Source: Rubidibacter lacunae KORDI 51-2 (lineage in GTDB: Bacteria > Cyanobacteriota > Cyanobacteriia > Cyanobacteriales > Rubidibacteraceae). Taken from it: DNA of 64,000 bases. The position numbers and the translations under genes are program-made. Shown piece after piece: positions 55,224 through 64,000 of the stretch (position 1 is the first letter of the stretch; every line of letters starts with the position of its first letter). The stretch spans positions 1-64,000 of the forward strand of contig NZ_ASSJ01000055.1 of the NCBI RefSeq assembly GCF_000473895.1, read 5' to 3'. The notes beneath the pieces are model-generated. The model saw nothing but the letters and a program-made list of their open reading frames with translations, ran no database searches and was not told where the DNA came from.

Positions 55224-56438
55224 CTAGCTCGCTCCCGGTCGTCCCTGGTAAGTCGGCAGCGTGAAATGGAAACAGCTCCCGCCGCGATCGGGCGCGCTAT
55301 CGACCCAAATCCGGCCGTAGTGAGCGCGGACGACCTGACGGCAGAGCGACAGCCCCAAGCCGTAGCCATCTTTAGCAACGTCGCGTTCCAAACGCACGTG
55401 CCCTTCAAAAATATGGTCCTGATTCTCGGAAGGAATCCCAGGTCCGCTGTCGCAGACGCTGACTTGGATCTTTTGGGTCGTGCGGTGCAGAGCCGACAGA
55501 TACACCTCCCCACTCTCCGGCGTGTATTTAACAGCGTTGTCCAGTAAGTTGACCAAGACTTGGCGCGTCAACTCTTCATCCGCGTAAGCGGCGGGCAAAT
55601 CCTGTGGAATATCTCGGTGCACGTTCAGAGATTTTGCCCGAAACGCACTGTCGAACTGTTGCAGTACGTCCTCACAGAGATGCTGCAAGTACACTCTCTG
55701 CGGCTGGATTTGCAGTCCCGCACTTTTGCCCTTAGCTGTTTCCAAGATGTCGGCGATCATGCGGTTCATGATGCGGAACTGATTCTGCGCCTGCTTGTAA
55801 ATCTGCCGCTGTAGCAACTGCCGCGATCGCGAGGCATCGTTCGTGCCGTTGCTGTCGGTGTCGCTCCCGTTTTTCTCGGCGAGCTCGAGAGTTTCGAAGG
55901 CGATCGCGGCAGCAGTTAACGGATTGCGCAAGTCGTGGGCGAGCATTGCCAAGATTTGATCTTTAAAGCGCAATTGCTCGACGAGCTCTTCATTTTCGCG
56001 CTGTAGACGGAAAATCTCGTCCGACAGGCGAATCCACTCCGCAGAGCGCTTGACCGAACCGAGCAACGCGCCGCGCTCGGTCTCGGGATCGTCCTCGTCG
56101 CGATGGTCCCATGCTGCCTGCAGCCAAGTATCCCAGCAGCTTTCGAGCTGGGACAGTAAGTTCAACCCGGCTAAGGTTTGGCGGGGTGGCGGCCAAATGC
56201 GAACTAGCGATGGCGTTGCAACGATCCGGTAGTGCTCGGCCAGATGCGGTTGTTTCTCGACGCCAATGACCTGCAGCCCGAAGGCATTATCCTGCTGCAA
56301 TCTGAGGAGATAATTCTGGATCCGACGCATGGGCTCCTGGGTACGGGAGCGCTCGTCAACGAACAGCAGGAGCTGAAGCGGCACGGGCAACGAGGAAGTC
56401 TGGTGGGCGGTGACTCGGTTATCGTCTGGGATCTGCAC
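55224..56438 (-). CDS. sasA: SasA: KaiC-associated sensor histidine kinase
   Basis: 404 residues. Residues about 17-110 are a KaiB-like sensor domain (LQLLLFVDERSRTQEPMRRI, then FGLQVIGVEKQPHLAEHYRI) that docks on KaiC. Residues about 150-230 are HisKA, with the phosphorylated His168 in MLAHDLRNPLTAAA. The rest is HATPase (VNLLDNAVKYTPESG, then DSGPGIPSE, YGLGLSLCRQVV). SasA passes the clock state to RpaA. rpaA and kaiABC are not in the window. Confidence 0.94.
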   Translation of the reverse strand: MQIPDDNRVTAHQTSSLPVPLQLLLFVDERSRTQEPMRRIQNYLLRLQQDNAFGLQVIGVEKQPHLAEHYRIVATPSLVRIWPPPRQTLAGLNLLSQLESCWDTWLQAAWDHRDEDDPETERGALLGSVKRSAEWIRLSDEIFRLQRENEELVEQLRFKDQILAMLAHDLRNPLTAAAIAFETLELAEKNGSDTDSNGTNDASRSRQLLQRQIYKQAQNQFRIMNRMIADILETAKGKSAGLQIQPQRVYLQHLCEDVLQQFDSAFRAKSLNVHRDIPQDLPAAYADEELTRQVLVNLLDNAVKYTPESGEVYLSALHRTTQKIQVSVCDSGPGIPSENQDHIFEGHVRLERDVAKDGYGLGLSLCRQVVRAHYGRIWVDSAPDRGGSCFHFTLPTYQGRPGAS

Positions 56439-56735
56439 GGCAAACGACTCGAAATCTGGTACAACCGCCGGTGCAGCAGTCGCCCTGGCACTTGAATTTC
56501 ACAAAGTCTTGATAGGCTTTTCTTATTTTAAAGGCTACAATCGCCTCTCCACCGCTTCTTGGCGGCCAAAGCTACCAGAATCTACGTGCAATTCGCAAAC
56601 AACAGTATCACACGCTACAAGTTGGTGGAGGAAACCATCTGTTATGGTGTAAGTAACAATTTTGCAACAATTCTTGCCATTAGTCCTTCTGCTTTTTTGG
56701 AACGCGCTCTCGATCCTTCGCACGGACATTCAGTC
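56439..56735. other. divergent region between sasA and PHP gene
   Basis: About 300 bp; no defined motif recognised. An upstream in-frame extension of the PHP ORF (56559) is not conserved-looking. Confidence 0.35.
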
Positions 56736-57449
56736 ATGAGTGCAACGAGTACGATCCAGTCCCGTTTCTTATCTACAGGTTCTTTAGGCGATCCGCTGGC
56801 TGCGGATGCCCTGCGGCGAGCCTGGGCGACGGTTGACGCCGACAGTTGCCCCCGGCAGTACAACTTTCACCTGCATACGGTTTGCTCTGATGGCAAATTG
56901 GAGCCCGAAGTTCTCATCGAGCAGGCAATTGAGCTGGGTTTGGCAGGGTTGGCAATTACCGATCACCACCGGGTTTCCGGTTTCGGGCGGGCATGGCAGC
57001 GGCTCCAGCAGATTGCGCGCGCCTGCCCCCAGCGATCGCTACCGCATTTGTGGTCGGGCGTGGAAATCAACGGCTGGTTGGATGGAACGGAAGTCCACCT
57101 GCTCGGATATGCGTTCGATCCCGACTGCCGGTTACTATCGCGCTACCTCCAGGGCAGTGCGGTGCCCGTAGTGCAGGCCGTAGAAGTCATCAACGCGCTG
57201 CACGAAGCCGGTGGAATGGTCGTGCTAGCGCATCCAGCACGTTACGGTCGGTCGGTGACCGAGTTGATTCCAGCGGCCGCGAGACTGGGGGTCGACGGCG
57301 TAGAGACTTACTACGCCTACAAGAATCCTATCCCTTGGCAACCGAGCCCGATGCAGACTCGAGTCGTTCGCGAGTTGAGTGCGACCTACGGCCTGTTCGA
57401 TACGTGCGGCACGGACACGCACGGTCCGAGCCTGCTGAGCCGACTTTAG
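56736..57449 (+). CDS. PHP-domain phosphoesterase
   Basis: 237 residues from the ATG at 56736. PHP metal motifs: FHLHTVCSDGKLEPE (HxH and D), LAITDHHRVSG, then GVEIN, HPARYGR and CGTDTHGPSLL. The family includes nucleotide phosphatases and 5'-3' exonucleases (YciV/RnaAM); the substrate is not assignable. The C-terminus ends shortly after GTDTHGPS. An imperfect palindrome (57497-57524) lies between it and glmM. Confidence 0.85.
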   Translation: MSATSTIQSRFLSTGSLGDPLAADALRRAWATVDADSCPRQYNFHLHTVCSDGKLEPEVLIEQAIELGLAGLAITDHHRVSGFGRAWQRLQQIARACPQRSLPHLWSGVEINGWLDGTEVHLLGYAFDPDCRLLSRYLQGSAVPVVQAVEVINALHEAGGMVVLAHPARYGRSVTELIPAAARLGVDGVETYYAYKNPIPWQPSPMQTRVVRELSATYGLFDTCGTDTHGPSLLSRL

Positions 57450-57610
57450 CGACGAGATGCGATCGCCCTAAGGGAACAACCCAGCCGGTCGTGATATCCT
57501 CCACACTGTGTGAGTGTGAGGATTTGTGACAGATGGTAGTATCCCCGCTGCAAAATGGCCGGTCATCTCATGTAAAGCTCGACGAGCGGGACGCGCACGC
57601 TTTCAGCAAT

Positions 57611-58999
57611 ATGGCAACCACGACGTGGGGCACGGTTGCCTTACCCGATGGTTCGCTGTTCGGAACGGACGGCATTCGCGGGAGTGCGGGCGAGTTACTG
57701 AGCGCACCGCTCGCGCTGGCAATCGGTTTTTGGGCGGGGCAGACCTTCCGGGCAGCGGCAGGCACGGCAGGAGCGGTCGTAGTCGGACAGGATTCGCGCA
57801 ATTCCAGCGATATGCTGGCAATGTCGCTGGCAGCGGGACTGACGTCAGCGGGGCTAGAAGTCTGGAACGTCGGGCTTTGTCCGACCCCCTGCGTGGCCCA
57901 TCTCAGCGCGCATACGGAGGCGATAGCGGGCATCGCCATCTCGGCAAGTCATAACCCGCCAGGAGATAACGGGATCAAGTTTTTTGGTCGGGACGGCATG
58001 AAGCTGTCCTCGGCGCTAGCTGCGGAGATCGAGAACGGCATTCGGCATGGGGTCGCCCCAGCGGCCGGCGCGTGGGGGAAGTTTCAGTCGCGACCGGAAC
58101 TGGTGCGGGAATACGTGACAGCGCTGCAGGCAGGATTGCCGTGCAATATCGACCTAAGCGGACAGACGGTCGTGCTGGACCTGGCATGGGGTGCAGCGGT
58201 GGCGATCGGTGCATCGCTTTTTGAGGCATTGGGAGCGGAGGTCGTCTGCTTACACGATCGCGCGGACGGCGATCGCATTAACGTGGGGTGCGGCTCGACT
58301 GATTTGCAAGTCCTCCAGGCGGCGGTGCAGGGACACCGAGCGCAGTTCGGGTTTGCTTTCGACGGAGATGCCGATCGCGTGCTGGCCGTGGACGAGCGCG
58401 GGCGCGCGGTCGATGGCGATTGCATGTTGTATTTGTGGGGCAAGGCGCTTAAGGCACGGGGTTTGTTGCCGGACAATCTGCTGATCGCGACGGTAATGGC
58501 AAACTTGGGCTTCGAACGAGCCTGGACGGACATCGGCGGCACGATGACTCGGACGCCAGTAGGCGATCGTTACGTGCAGGCGCAGATGTGGGAGATGGGA
58601 GCGATGCTGGGCGGCGAGCAGTCCGGACACCTCATCTGCCGGCATTACAGTCACACGGGCGACGGGTTGTTGGCGGCACTACATCTAGCGTGTCTGGTCC
58701 AGGACACCGGGGCGACGCTGGGGGAATTGCGCGATGCAAGCTTCCAGCCCTATCCCCAGGTCCTGAAGAATGTTCGGGTGGAGGATGTCCAACGCCGACG
58801 CAATTGGCAGCAGTGTACGGCGCTGACAGAAGCGATCGCGCATGCTGAAGCTGAGATGGGGGTGGGCGGGCGCGTCCTTGTGCGGGCTTCTGGAACGGAG
58901 CCGGTGTTGCGAGTGATGGTTGAAGCCCACACGGATCGTCTAGCCCGAAAGTGGAGCGATCGCTTGGTGCAGATTGCCCGCGATCGCTTGGTAGTTTAA
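57611..58999 (+). CDS. glmM: phosphoglucosamine mutase
   Basis: Converts glucosamine 6-phosphate to glucosamine 1-phosphate for cell wall synthesis. 462 residues from the ATG at 57611 ([14 protein letters not shown]). A longer frame from 57533 adds 26 non-conserved residues. The catalytic phosphoserine loop is [17 protein letters not shown], the metal loop FDGDADRVL, the sugar-binding GGEQSGHLI and the C-terminal phosphate loop [13 protein letters not shown]. Confidence 0.93.
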   Translation: MATTTWGTVALPDGSLFGTDGIRGSAGELLSAPLALAIGFWAGQTFRAAAGTAGAVVVGQDSRNSSDMLAMSLAAGLTSAGLEVWNVGLCPTPCVAHLSAHTEAIAGIAISASHNPPGDNGIKFFGRDGMKLSSALAAEIENGIRHGVAPAAGAWGKFQSRPELVREYVTALQAGLPCNIDLSGQTVVLDLAWGAAVAIGASLFEALGAEVVCLHDRADGDRINVGCGSTDLQVLQAAVQGHRAQFGFAFDGDADRVLAVDERGRAVDGDCMLYLWGKALKARGLLPDNLLIATVMANLGFERAWTDIGGTMTRTPVGDRYVQAQMWEMGAMLGGEQSGHLICRHYSHTGDGLLAALHLACLVQDTGATLGELRDASFQPYPQVLKNVRVEDVQRRRNWQQCTALTEAIAHAEAEMGVGGRVLVRASGTEPVLRVMVEAHTDRLARKWSDRLVQIARDRLVV

Positions 59000-59494
59000 G
59001 CTCGCCGACGGTCAGGTGGAACTTAACGGGCTTGCCCAAAAAACGGAAAGCGTCAGGCTTTTCCAGCCTAGCCTGCTAATAAAACCGCGCTCGGAGATCC
59101 AAGCTCTGCAGCCAACGCCAACGAATCGAGCTTTTGATATCTCGCAACAGAGGAACTGGGCCTACACCGACCTGCAAATCTGTCGATTTTATACGAAATC
59201 TAGGAACTGCTGCGACAGATGGCGGATCGGGATCGGTTACTCCTTGGGATTGTTTACCTCATCTGTCGTAGACCTTATACAAATTGGTATTACCAACCGA
59301 AAGCTCCAAGCGACGCGGGAAAGGTTAGGAGCCTCATGGGATTCGAAGCTCAGTAAATTAGCTCAGATCTCGAACCCACATGCTCGGAGTCGCACACCTG
59401 GAGAATCGTCATCAAATAACTGCAACCCAGGTCTGACCCCTAAGCGATCGCGATCGCACCTCGGAGGATGGTTGATGACCCTCTGGAATTAACC
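59000..59494. other. intergenic region, nothing recognised
   Basis: About 495 bp downstream of glmM up to the decayed IS. No gene is supported. Confidence 0.4.
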
Positions 59495-59982
59495 AGCTGG
59501 CTGACTGACACATCTCTGAAAACCTCGTTCAGTTATGTCATAGCAGTGAAGGGAGCGAATGCAGGAAACTCAGATTCGAATGTCATGTTTAGCCCGAGCC
59601 ATCTTGGACGCAAAACAGGGCTCGGGGTCAACTGCTGACAGGGGCAGGGGTACGTAGAGAGCTGGCACGCGAATGCGAAGGTTTTCCAAGCAGCGGTGCC
59701 AGCGACGCTGGTAGCCTGGGGTCTACTGGGCGCGACTGCGAACGTGGGCTTCCCAGGCTTTGAGATTCAACGATTCGCTGCCAATGAGACCCAGAACCAT
59801 CCAAGCTAAGGTAATGAGGTGATGCAGATCTTGGTAGCGACAGTACTGTTGCTATCAGGCGAACAGTTGGCGGCAAAAAAGTAGGGGAGGGGGCATGCTC
59901 TCTCAGTGGTATGCAACCCACTTTACTAAGCCGCAAATGATGGCATGACAAGGTTTTCAGGCGTTCTGTCCGTCAGCCAGGT
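59495..59982 (-). mobile_element. decayed insertion sequence, parent of the GACTGACA MITEs
   Basis: Inverted ends: left 59495-59525, AGCTGGCTGACTGACACATC; right, reverse complement of 59952-59982, CCTGGCTGACGGACAGAAC. Both continue as CTCTGAAAACC and GCCTGAAAACC. The interior carries a broken transposase. The ends match those of MITE copies A-D and of the element at 3169-3380. Confidence 0.75.
59580..59900 (-). pseudogene. transposase fragment with in-frame stops
   Basis: Minus-strand reading shows LITLAWMVLGLIGSESLNLK, then AWEAHVRSRAQ, a TAG, then TPGYQRRWHRCLENLRIRV and ALYVPL. This layout resembles DDE transposases of the IS4-like type found in cyanobacteria. Two more stops occur upstream. 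Only about 100 codons remain, without the catalytic residues. Confidence 0.65.
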
Positions 59983-59991
59983 TAGGCACTC

Positions 59992-60540
59992 CTAAGGCTT
60001 TCGCTTGAGGCCAAAGTCCCGCTTCTTGATTTTGGCCATGCGACCATCGGGATGGTGGAAGACCAATCCCTCGATGTCACGCGATCGCAGCCATTCAAGG
60101 AGCCCCTCGAAAGTTCTGGGCACATCCTCGTACCGCTTGGCATCGGCATGAGAGAGTAACTGGTGCTCTTCAAGATCTTCAGGGTTGCCCTGGACCTTCG
60201 GACCGACAAGCTCGTATGTGCCATCGGGGAGCGACTCATCGAAGGCCGCCATGTGCCACTTATTCTCGGGATCGCAGGGTTCGATCTCGATCCAGCCAAC
60301 ACGCTTGCCCGTTACCTCATCGCGATCGGCCTCGATGAAGCCATGCGGTATCGGCTTGCCTTTGCCGACCTCGCGACGCTTGAAGTACTTCCCGGCTTCA
60401 ACTTTGACGCAGGTACCATCGTACTTTCGAGTTGCAATCCCCTCGCCAGCGAATACCCACGCGCAGTCAGGGTGAGCCTCATCGAGGATCTCGCGCATGT
60501 TGTCCGGATTTCTTCGAAACACTGTTGGGATCTTTTTCAT
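59992..60540 (-). CDS. RNA ligase, DUF5565-like
   Basis: 182 residues, covalent nucleotidyltransferase fold. Motif I is ATRKYDGTCVKV with the adenylated Lys39, motif III-like TYELVGPKVQGNP (108-120), motif IV DIEGLVFHH (155-163) and motif V AKIKKRDF (169-176). It starts MKKIPTVFRRN, characteristic of DUF5565. It should join or cap RNA ends using ATP or GTP, as an RNA-repair ligase. No substrate-binding tail remains. It sits next to the decayed IS and contains one HIP1 site. Confidence 0.8.
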   Translation of the reverse strand: MKKIPTVFRRNPDNMREILDEAHPDCAWVFAGEGIATRKYDGTCVKVEAGKYFKRREVGKGKPIPHGFIEADRDEVTGKRVGWIEIEPCDPENKWHMAAFDESLPDGTYELVGPKVQGNPEDLEEHQLLSHADAKRYEDVPRTFEGLLEWLRSRDIEGLVFHHPDGRMAKIKKRDFGLKRKP

Positions 60541-60817
60541 AACCGTCCTTTCTGAGCATAATTATCCCGAATCGACACCCACCCTAACACTCCTAACTGT
60601 TGTGAAGAGTCACTGTTGTGAAGAGTCAGTTTAATGTGTTTAAGTAGGGCGGAATAAAGTAAGTTTTTAGGTATACTATACGCCATCGAATCCCTTTATA
60701 TCCCTAACTTCGAACGATAAAGCGCTTGTGCAATTGACGCGATGAAGAGTTCCGGCGTCAAGGCGACCGTCGGGTTGAGTATCCCCTGCAGCTCCTTATT
60801 TTCGCCGCACTTTAAAA

Positions 60818-60934
60818 CTCTTGCATAATCTCCCTCGGAGAGACTTGAGGAGTTATCGAAAATTCATTAATGAGGCAATTTGGGTTTTCAGTGTGACACG
60901 CCAAACGAGGTATCCAAGTATTTTGCAAGGGGTC
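60818..60934 (+). repeat. 117 bp dispersed repeat, copy 2
   Basis: Counterpart of 52368-52484, same strand and same open frame (reads VTRQTRYPSIL here). The copies are about 8.3 kb apart. Confidence 0.6.
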
Positions 60935-61033
60935 AGTCCTCGCAGTGCTAAATCTAACGATTTGACGTATTTCACCGTCACTAGCTTCTCTAGGTCAGCA
61001 AGCAATCGACTCAGGTGCTAGGAGATTTTCGTT

Positions 61034-61107
61034 CCTGACAGAACCATCTCCTGAAACTCCTGGAATCTTGCCACAGGCTTGCGGGGTTTGAGGCACTTGT
61101 GTCAGCC
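61034..61107 (-). repeat. 77 bp palindromic MITE, copy D (inverted)
   Basis: Reverse complement begins GGCTGACACAAGTGCCTCAA and ends ATGGTTCTGTCAGG. It aligns with copies A-C. It lies about 1 kb from the decayed IS. Confidence 0.65.
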
Positions 61108-61126
61108 AATCAGCTTTCGTCCTATG

Positions 61127-61480
61127 CTAACTCTCGTTGAAGTCTCGTTGGACGAGTTGCTCGCCTTCAGTGGTGATCCATAGTTTGTAGGCATTCGTCA
61201 CGTCCTCATCGCCTTTGGTGATATAGACGGAGTTTCTCACTCCGGTATACCGAAGACCGAGATACCCGCTATCCTGCAAAGGGAGCACATATTCCGCAGG
61301 ATATATCTTGTACACCTCCATATCTTGGCCGTCTGATGCTCTCTGAACACCTTCAATAAAGAAGCATGTTATCCCTCTCTTATTAGGTTTCAGATGAACG
61401 GCGAAACTCTTCTCAGGACTAGTAATGTCCTCTTCGTAGAGGAGCTTCAACAACTGTTTTTGTTGCCATTCAAGAGCCAT
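61127..61480 (-). CDS. unknown 117-residue protein
   Basis: Soluble, mixed alpha/beta (EWQQKQLLKLLYEED, VYKIYPAEYVLPLQ, YKLWITTEGEQLVQ). It is coupled to the small ORF before it (4 bases between stop and ATG). I recognise no family. Confidence 0.5.
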   Translation of the reverse strand: MALEWQQKQLLKLLYEEDITSPEKSFAVHLKPNKRGITCFFIEGVQRASDGQDMEVYKIYPAEYVLPLQDSGYLGLRYTGVRNSVYITKGDEDVTNAYKLWITTEGEQLVQRDFNES

Positions 61481-61484
61481 AGGT

Positions 61485-61697
61485 TCAACCCCAACAAAGT
61501 GTAACTAGTGCTGAGACGTACGCAGCAAGGAGACATGAGCAAGTACGGCGTTGATACATGGCAAACTCGGCGGTTTTCCTCCCTATGAGGCTTAGTTTCC
61601 TGCGGCGTTCGTCTGGATTCTTTTGCTGAGAGACCCCGCTGTCCAGCTCCGCCCGAATCTCCTCATGGTGGGGACCGGCCTCAACCGGTTCTTGCAA
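61485..61697 (-). CDS. possible small membrane protein, coupled upstream ORF
   Basis: 70 residues, charged N-terminal part (HHEEIRAELDSGVSQQKNP) and a hydrophobic end (CLLAAYVSALVTLCW). It stops 4 bases before the ATG of the 61127-61480 gene. The tight junction is the only evidence that it is real. Confidence 0.35.
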   Translation of the reverse strand: MQEPVEAGPHHEEIRAELDSGVSQQKNPDERRRKLSLIGRKTAEFAMYQRRTCSCLLAAYVSALVTLCWG

Positions 61698-62276
61698 CCA
61701 CCTGGTGCACTACTAGACGCTTGCTACATCCATCGAAGTATATCCATCGTACATTTACCCACTTTGGGTATAGCAGTTGCGCCAAGTGAGGAGCGTCGGG
61801 GCTAGCATGAACTGTCTTCAATCAATTCCGACACTGCTAGGTGAAGCTCTGGTCTTGATACACCTACTTCGCGCGGTCAGTCGGGATATTCATCTTAGCA
61901 AGCGCCACCCGCGCGCCACTTAGGTAGATTCCGGGTTCTGAAACGTTGGGCACGAAGACCGCAGTGGCGCAAGACATCTAACACCGAACACTTCGAATGT
62001 GAGCCAAGCCAGGCTCGGAAGGGCGAGAAGATCCAATTCCGACCGTGTCAGCTTTAACGACCCGATAGGTTTGCATAGACTCGCTTGCTGAAAGCATAGC
62101 CTATCGCCCCCCCAACAAGCCAGGCTCTGATGCAACTCCTCAATTGACAAAATAACTGAGGAGAACGGGCGGAGCATAACGCGAAGTGAAATGGGTGGCT
62201 AGGGTTGGCGTTGTTTAAATTTAAATGTGTCGACGATCGGCACTCCGGTTCATGCCGTTGTTAGCCGCTCTACTCA
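61698..62276. other. intergenic region, nothing recognised
   Basis: About 580 bp between the small ORF pair and the end of the PARG-like gene. Only very short ORFs without recognisable content are present. Confidence 0.4.
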
Positions 62277-63347
62277 TCAGTTGCCGTCGGGTGTGCCCCA
62301 CGGGAATGCAGATGCGACCAGTCGATCGACAACTTTCGCAAGTTTGACTCCAGGACGAAACTTAAATCGACTCTTAAGTTGCAACTCATACTCGGCGATC
62401 GAATCTGTTGGATCGGCTCCACAGTAGAATACGATCTCCGAAATTCCAGCTAGCGATGCAGCAATAATTTGAATGGAAATCATCAGCTGCCGATTGCCGC
62501 CGTATGCCCCGCAACCCCAATTACTTGTGTGCAGAACGATTGGATTGGTGAATGAACCTGTATACCCCAAGATGAATGCTCTAAATCCCGAGAAGGCCGT
62601 ACTTAGTGCTTTCTCGATTTCCGATCGCGTGTAGATGCGATTGCCCGTGGAAATCGGTGCCTCGATAGCAAGAATGTTTGACAACTGAGGTGAGTCGATC
62701 GGGTTGATGCTGTCGCGAATCAAGCGATCGCCGGATCGGGCAAACCGTGCTCCGTAGATTTGTCTGGTGTCAATGCTAATGGTTCGCGGTACGGAGCGAA
62801 TGATAATCGGCGTTGGAGCGCCATCTTCAACGGTGCTCGGGCGGAGTCGATCCGCACGCGCTAGCATCAATTCTCGAACGGAGGCTAGAAGTGGGTGCTC
62901 CGCAACCTGGATTTCATCCTGGGCAAACATGAAATGTCCGTAACCACTGAACAGGTCGTGGTAGGCAAAGTTCATGTGACAGTGGTGCGCGTCCCCGACG
63001 GAGTAACGAAAGTAGCCTTTGCTTGCCTTTACTGCGGTTAGCGGCGAATACGGCTGAAAAGCCTCGGGGATCGGGATCTCATTGAAGCGTTCTACCGTTA
63101 CTTCCGCATTAGGGTGGTTGGCCAAAGCTATATCGAAAACCAGCCGCTTTTTCGCGTTTTCAATCTTCGGTGGGTGGGTGCGGAGAAGTTCTGCAGCGGA
63201 AACCCTGTCAAAGGCAATCCGGTGTCTCGATAGTTCGCGGTCAATACGCTTCCGGTCGTCGGTTAGTGAAACTGACGAGGAGGACGCGCCAAAGAGGTTT
63301 AGTAGAGAACGCAGCAATGTAACTTCCTTGTTGCCTAACGACTGCAT
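62277..63347 (-). CDS. PARG-like macrodomain protein, divergent
   Basis: 356 residues. The second half carries the poly(ADP-ribose) glycohydrolase signature: SNWGCGAYGG (275-284), then QLMISIQIIAASLAGI, comparable to GNWGCGAFGG and the following LKALIQILAAA of PARG. Earlier, FAYHDLFSGYGHFMFAQDEI (about 127-146) corresponds to the PARG stretch with GGG and QEEI; Q143-D144-E145 fit QEE, but the glycine loop is SGYG instead of GGG. The protein could remove or read ADP-ribose. Activity is uncertain. It is the third gene of a minus-strand run after an RNA ligase and an unknown gene. Confidence 0.55.
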   Translation of the reverse strand: MQSLGNKEVTLLRSLLNLFGASSSSVSLTDDRKRIDRELSRHRIAFDRVSAAELLRTHPPKIENAKKRLVFDIALANHPNAEVTVERFNEIPIPEAFQPYSPLTAVKASKGYFRYSVGDAHHCHMNFAYHDLFSGYGHFMFAQDEIQVAEHPLLASVRELMLARADRLRPSTVEDGAPTPIIIRSVPRTISIDTRQIYGARFARSGDRLIRDSINPIDSPQLSNILAIEAPISTGNRIYTRSEIEKALSTAFSGFRAFILGYTGSFTNPIVLHTSNWGCGAYGGNRQLMISIQIIAASLAGISEIVFYCGADPTDSIAEYELQLKSRFKFRPGVKLAKVVDRLVASAFPWGTPDGN

Positions 63348-63383
63348 TGAGCTGTGAAGGTTGACTGAGGTCAGCTCAAATAC

Positions 63384-63749
63384 CTAGTTGGATCGTTCCT
63401 TCTTGAAAAGACTGCTAATCATATCCACCAAAGATCTCCTTCTTTTTTCCTTCCACTCCAGGTCTTCAATCCATGAATCGTCACCACGGAAGAACCTGAG
63501 AAAATACTGTTCGGCTTCATCTCGTGAAAAGTCTGCCTGGCAAATCTGAAACAAGCCGGCTTGGTTTCCGAGAGTAAGTGAGAAATCTTTTAAATAATTA
63601 CCGGATATAGAGCAAAGTGTTGTTCCGTCGTCTCGAATTAGCGCGTAGAAGTTGCCAGCAACATCTTCCCATTCATCATGAAAAGAGCGTTGGATGTCCT
63701 TCTCCGTCGGATTGTCTACATAACCGATTGTGTTCGACTGGAGTCTCAT
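63384..63749 (-). CDS. unknown 121-residue protein between RNA ligase and PARG-like gene
   Basis: Soluble mixed protein (DEWEDVAGNFYALIRDDGT, LCSISGNYLKDFSLTLG, then a charged RRRSLVDMISSLFKK end). It starts at ATG 63749, 112 bp after the RNA ligase stop, and ends 36 bp before the PARG-like start. It is likely co-transcribed with both. No family is recognised. Confidence 0.5.
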   Translation of the reverse strand: MRLQSNTIGYVDNPTEKDIQRSFHDEWEDVAGNFYALIRDDGTTLCSISGNYLKDFSLTLGNQAGLFQICQADFSRDEAEQYFLRFFRGDDSWIEDLEWKEKRRRSLVDMISSLFKKERSN

Positions 63750-63860
63750 TATTCAGCGATCGAATTTCATAGATCGAACGATTAGGTTCACGTGCCGCCA
63801 TTCGTTGTACTACCGGAGAAAGGTCTTTGGCGATCGGGAACAACACCTTGTTATTTTGCC

Positions 63861-64000
63861 TTATTCCCAGTACGACTCCCAATTTTCTTGGAATGCCTCT
63901 TTGAGTTTGGTCATGTAGGCGTGTGTTTTTATTTTTAGCATCCAAAGGGTATCAGGTGTGCTGCCACCCTTGCAAACTACCCCTTCAACGACATCGTAGC
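63861..64000 (-). CDS. RNA ligase C-terminal end (partial, cut by window)
   Basis: The last 45 codons of a minus-strand gene. YDVVEGVVCKGG is motif IV (E-G-V-V-x-K) and WMLKIKTHAYMTKL is motif V of the Rnl2/DNA-ligase fold. The rest lies beyond 64000. Another frame on the same DNA (63676-63945) is a shadow. Confidence 0.65.
   Translation of the reverse strand, partial: YDVVEGVVCKGGSTPDTLWMLKIKTHAYMTKLKEAFQENWESYWE

Larger units (their letters stand above)
60541..61126. other. intergenic region with two repeats
   Basis: About 590 bp holding the dispersed repeat copy 2 and MITE copy D; nothing else is recognised. Confidence 0.45.

Noticed and set aside
63676-63945. 89-codon minus-strand ORF at the right edge
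   Set aside because: The neighbouring frame reads as RNA ligase motifs IV and V, so this one is a shadow.

Overview
This 64 kb window is a cyanobacterial chromosome segment. The octamer GCGATCGC (HIP1) is scattered through most of it, and the gene content is typical: a SasA-type clock kinase with a KaiB-like sensor domain, a COP23-type protein, a CYP110-like P450, a SelD fused to an NADH-dehydrogenase-like flavoprotein, a fused PyrF-PyrE and FutA. I cannot name the genus from sequence alone. Most of the window is GC-rich single-copy gene space, interrupted by AT-richer, HIP1-poor accessory islands and small transposon-derived repeats.

Region 1 (1-10.2 kb) is an accessory island. An intact-looking IS3-family element (188-1777) lies at its left and a 252 bp internally deleted copy of the same element in the same orientation lies at its right (9976-10227). 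Between them is a four-gene + strand cassette: a protein with a membrane hairpin and a GrpE-like C-terminus, an Hsp70/actin-fold ATPase whose substrate-binding part is replaced by helices and a glycine-zipper hairpin, a 902-residue HerA/FtsK-like ATPase with its own hydrophobic segment, and an unrecognised 215-residue protein. I do not recognise this combination as a named system. It is my leading candidate for something new.

Region 2 (10.5-16.7 kb) encodes putative extracellular proteins: a 532-residue protein with six curlin-like repeats plus RTX-type calcium-binding repeats, three small secreted proteins with related Gly/Asn/Gln motifs, and two larger secreted proteins. Several transposon-derived palindromic elements lie between them. 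Region 3 (17-42.6 kb) is mostly housekeeping: P450, UMP synthase, a TgpA-like membrane protein that lacks catalytic transglutaminase residues, CysE, Ap4A phosphorylase, SelD fusion, DCoH, an S2P-type protease, the pstS-C-A-B operon with a Pho box, Map, RsmG, Def, a GNAT enzyme and a TAXI substrate-binding protein. It also holds ankyrin and amino-acid-binding-protein pseudogenes.

Region 4 (43-47.5 kb) holds a Uma2 protein and a two-gene HIP1-free module: a PD-(D/E)XK (HsdR-N-like) nuclease domain fused to a ParA ATPase, followed by a ParB-like protein with a SAP/Rho-N-like tail. A good promoter and tandem palindromic boxes precede it. Region 5 (47.6-59 kb) holds NUDIX hydrolase, photolyase, PiuC and FutA (iron), NAD kinase, tRNA-Val(GAC), COP23, SasA, a PHP-domain protein and GlmM. 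Region 6 (59.5-64 kb) is again accessory: a decayed IS whose ends match a family of about 77 bp MITEs found through the window, a DUF5565-like RNA ligase, a coupled small-ORF pair, and a minus-strand set consisting of a second RNA ligase (cut by the window edge), an unknown protein and a divergent PARG-like macrodomain protein.
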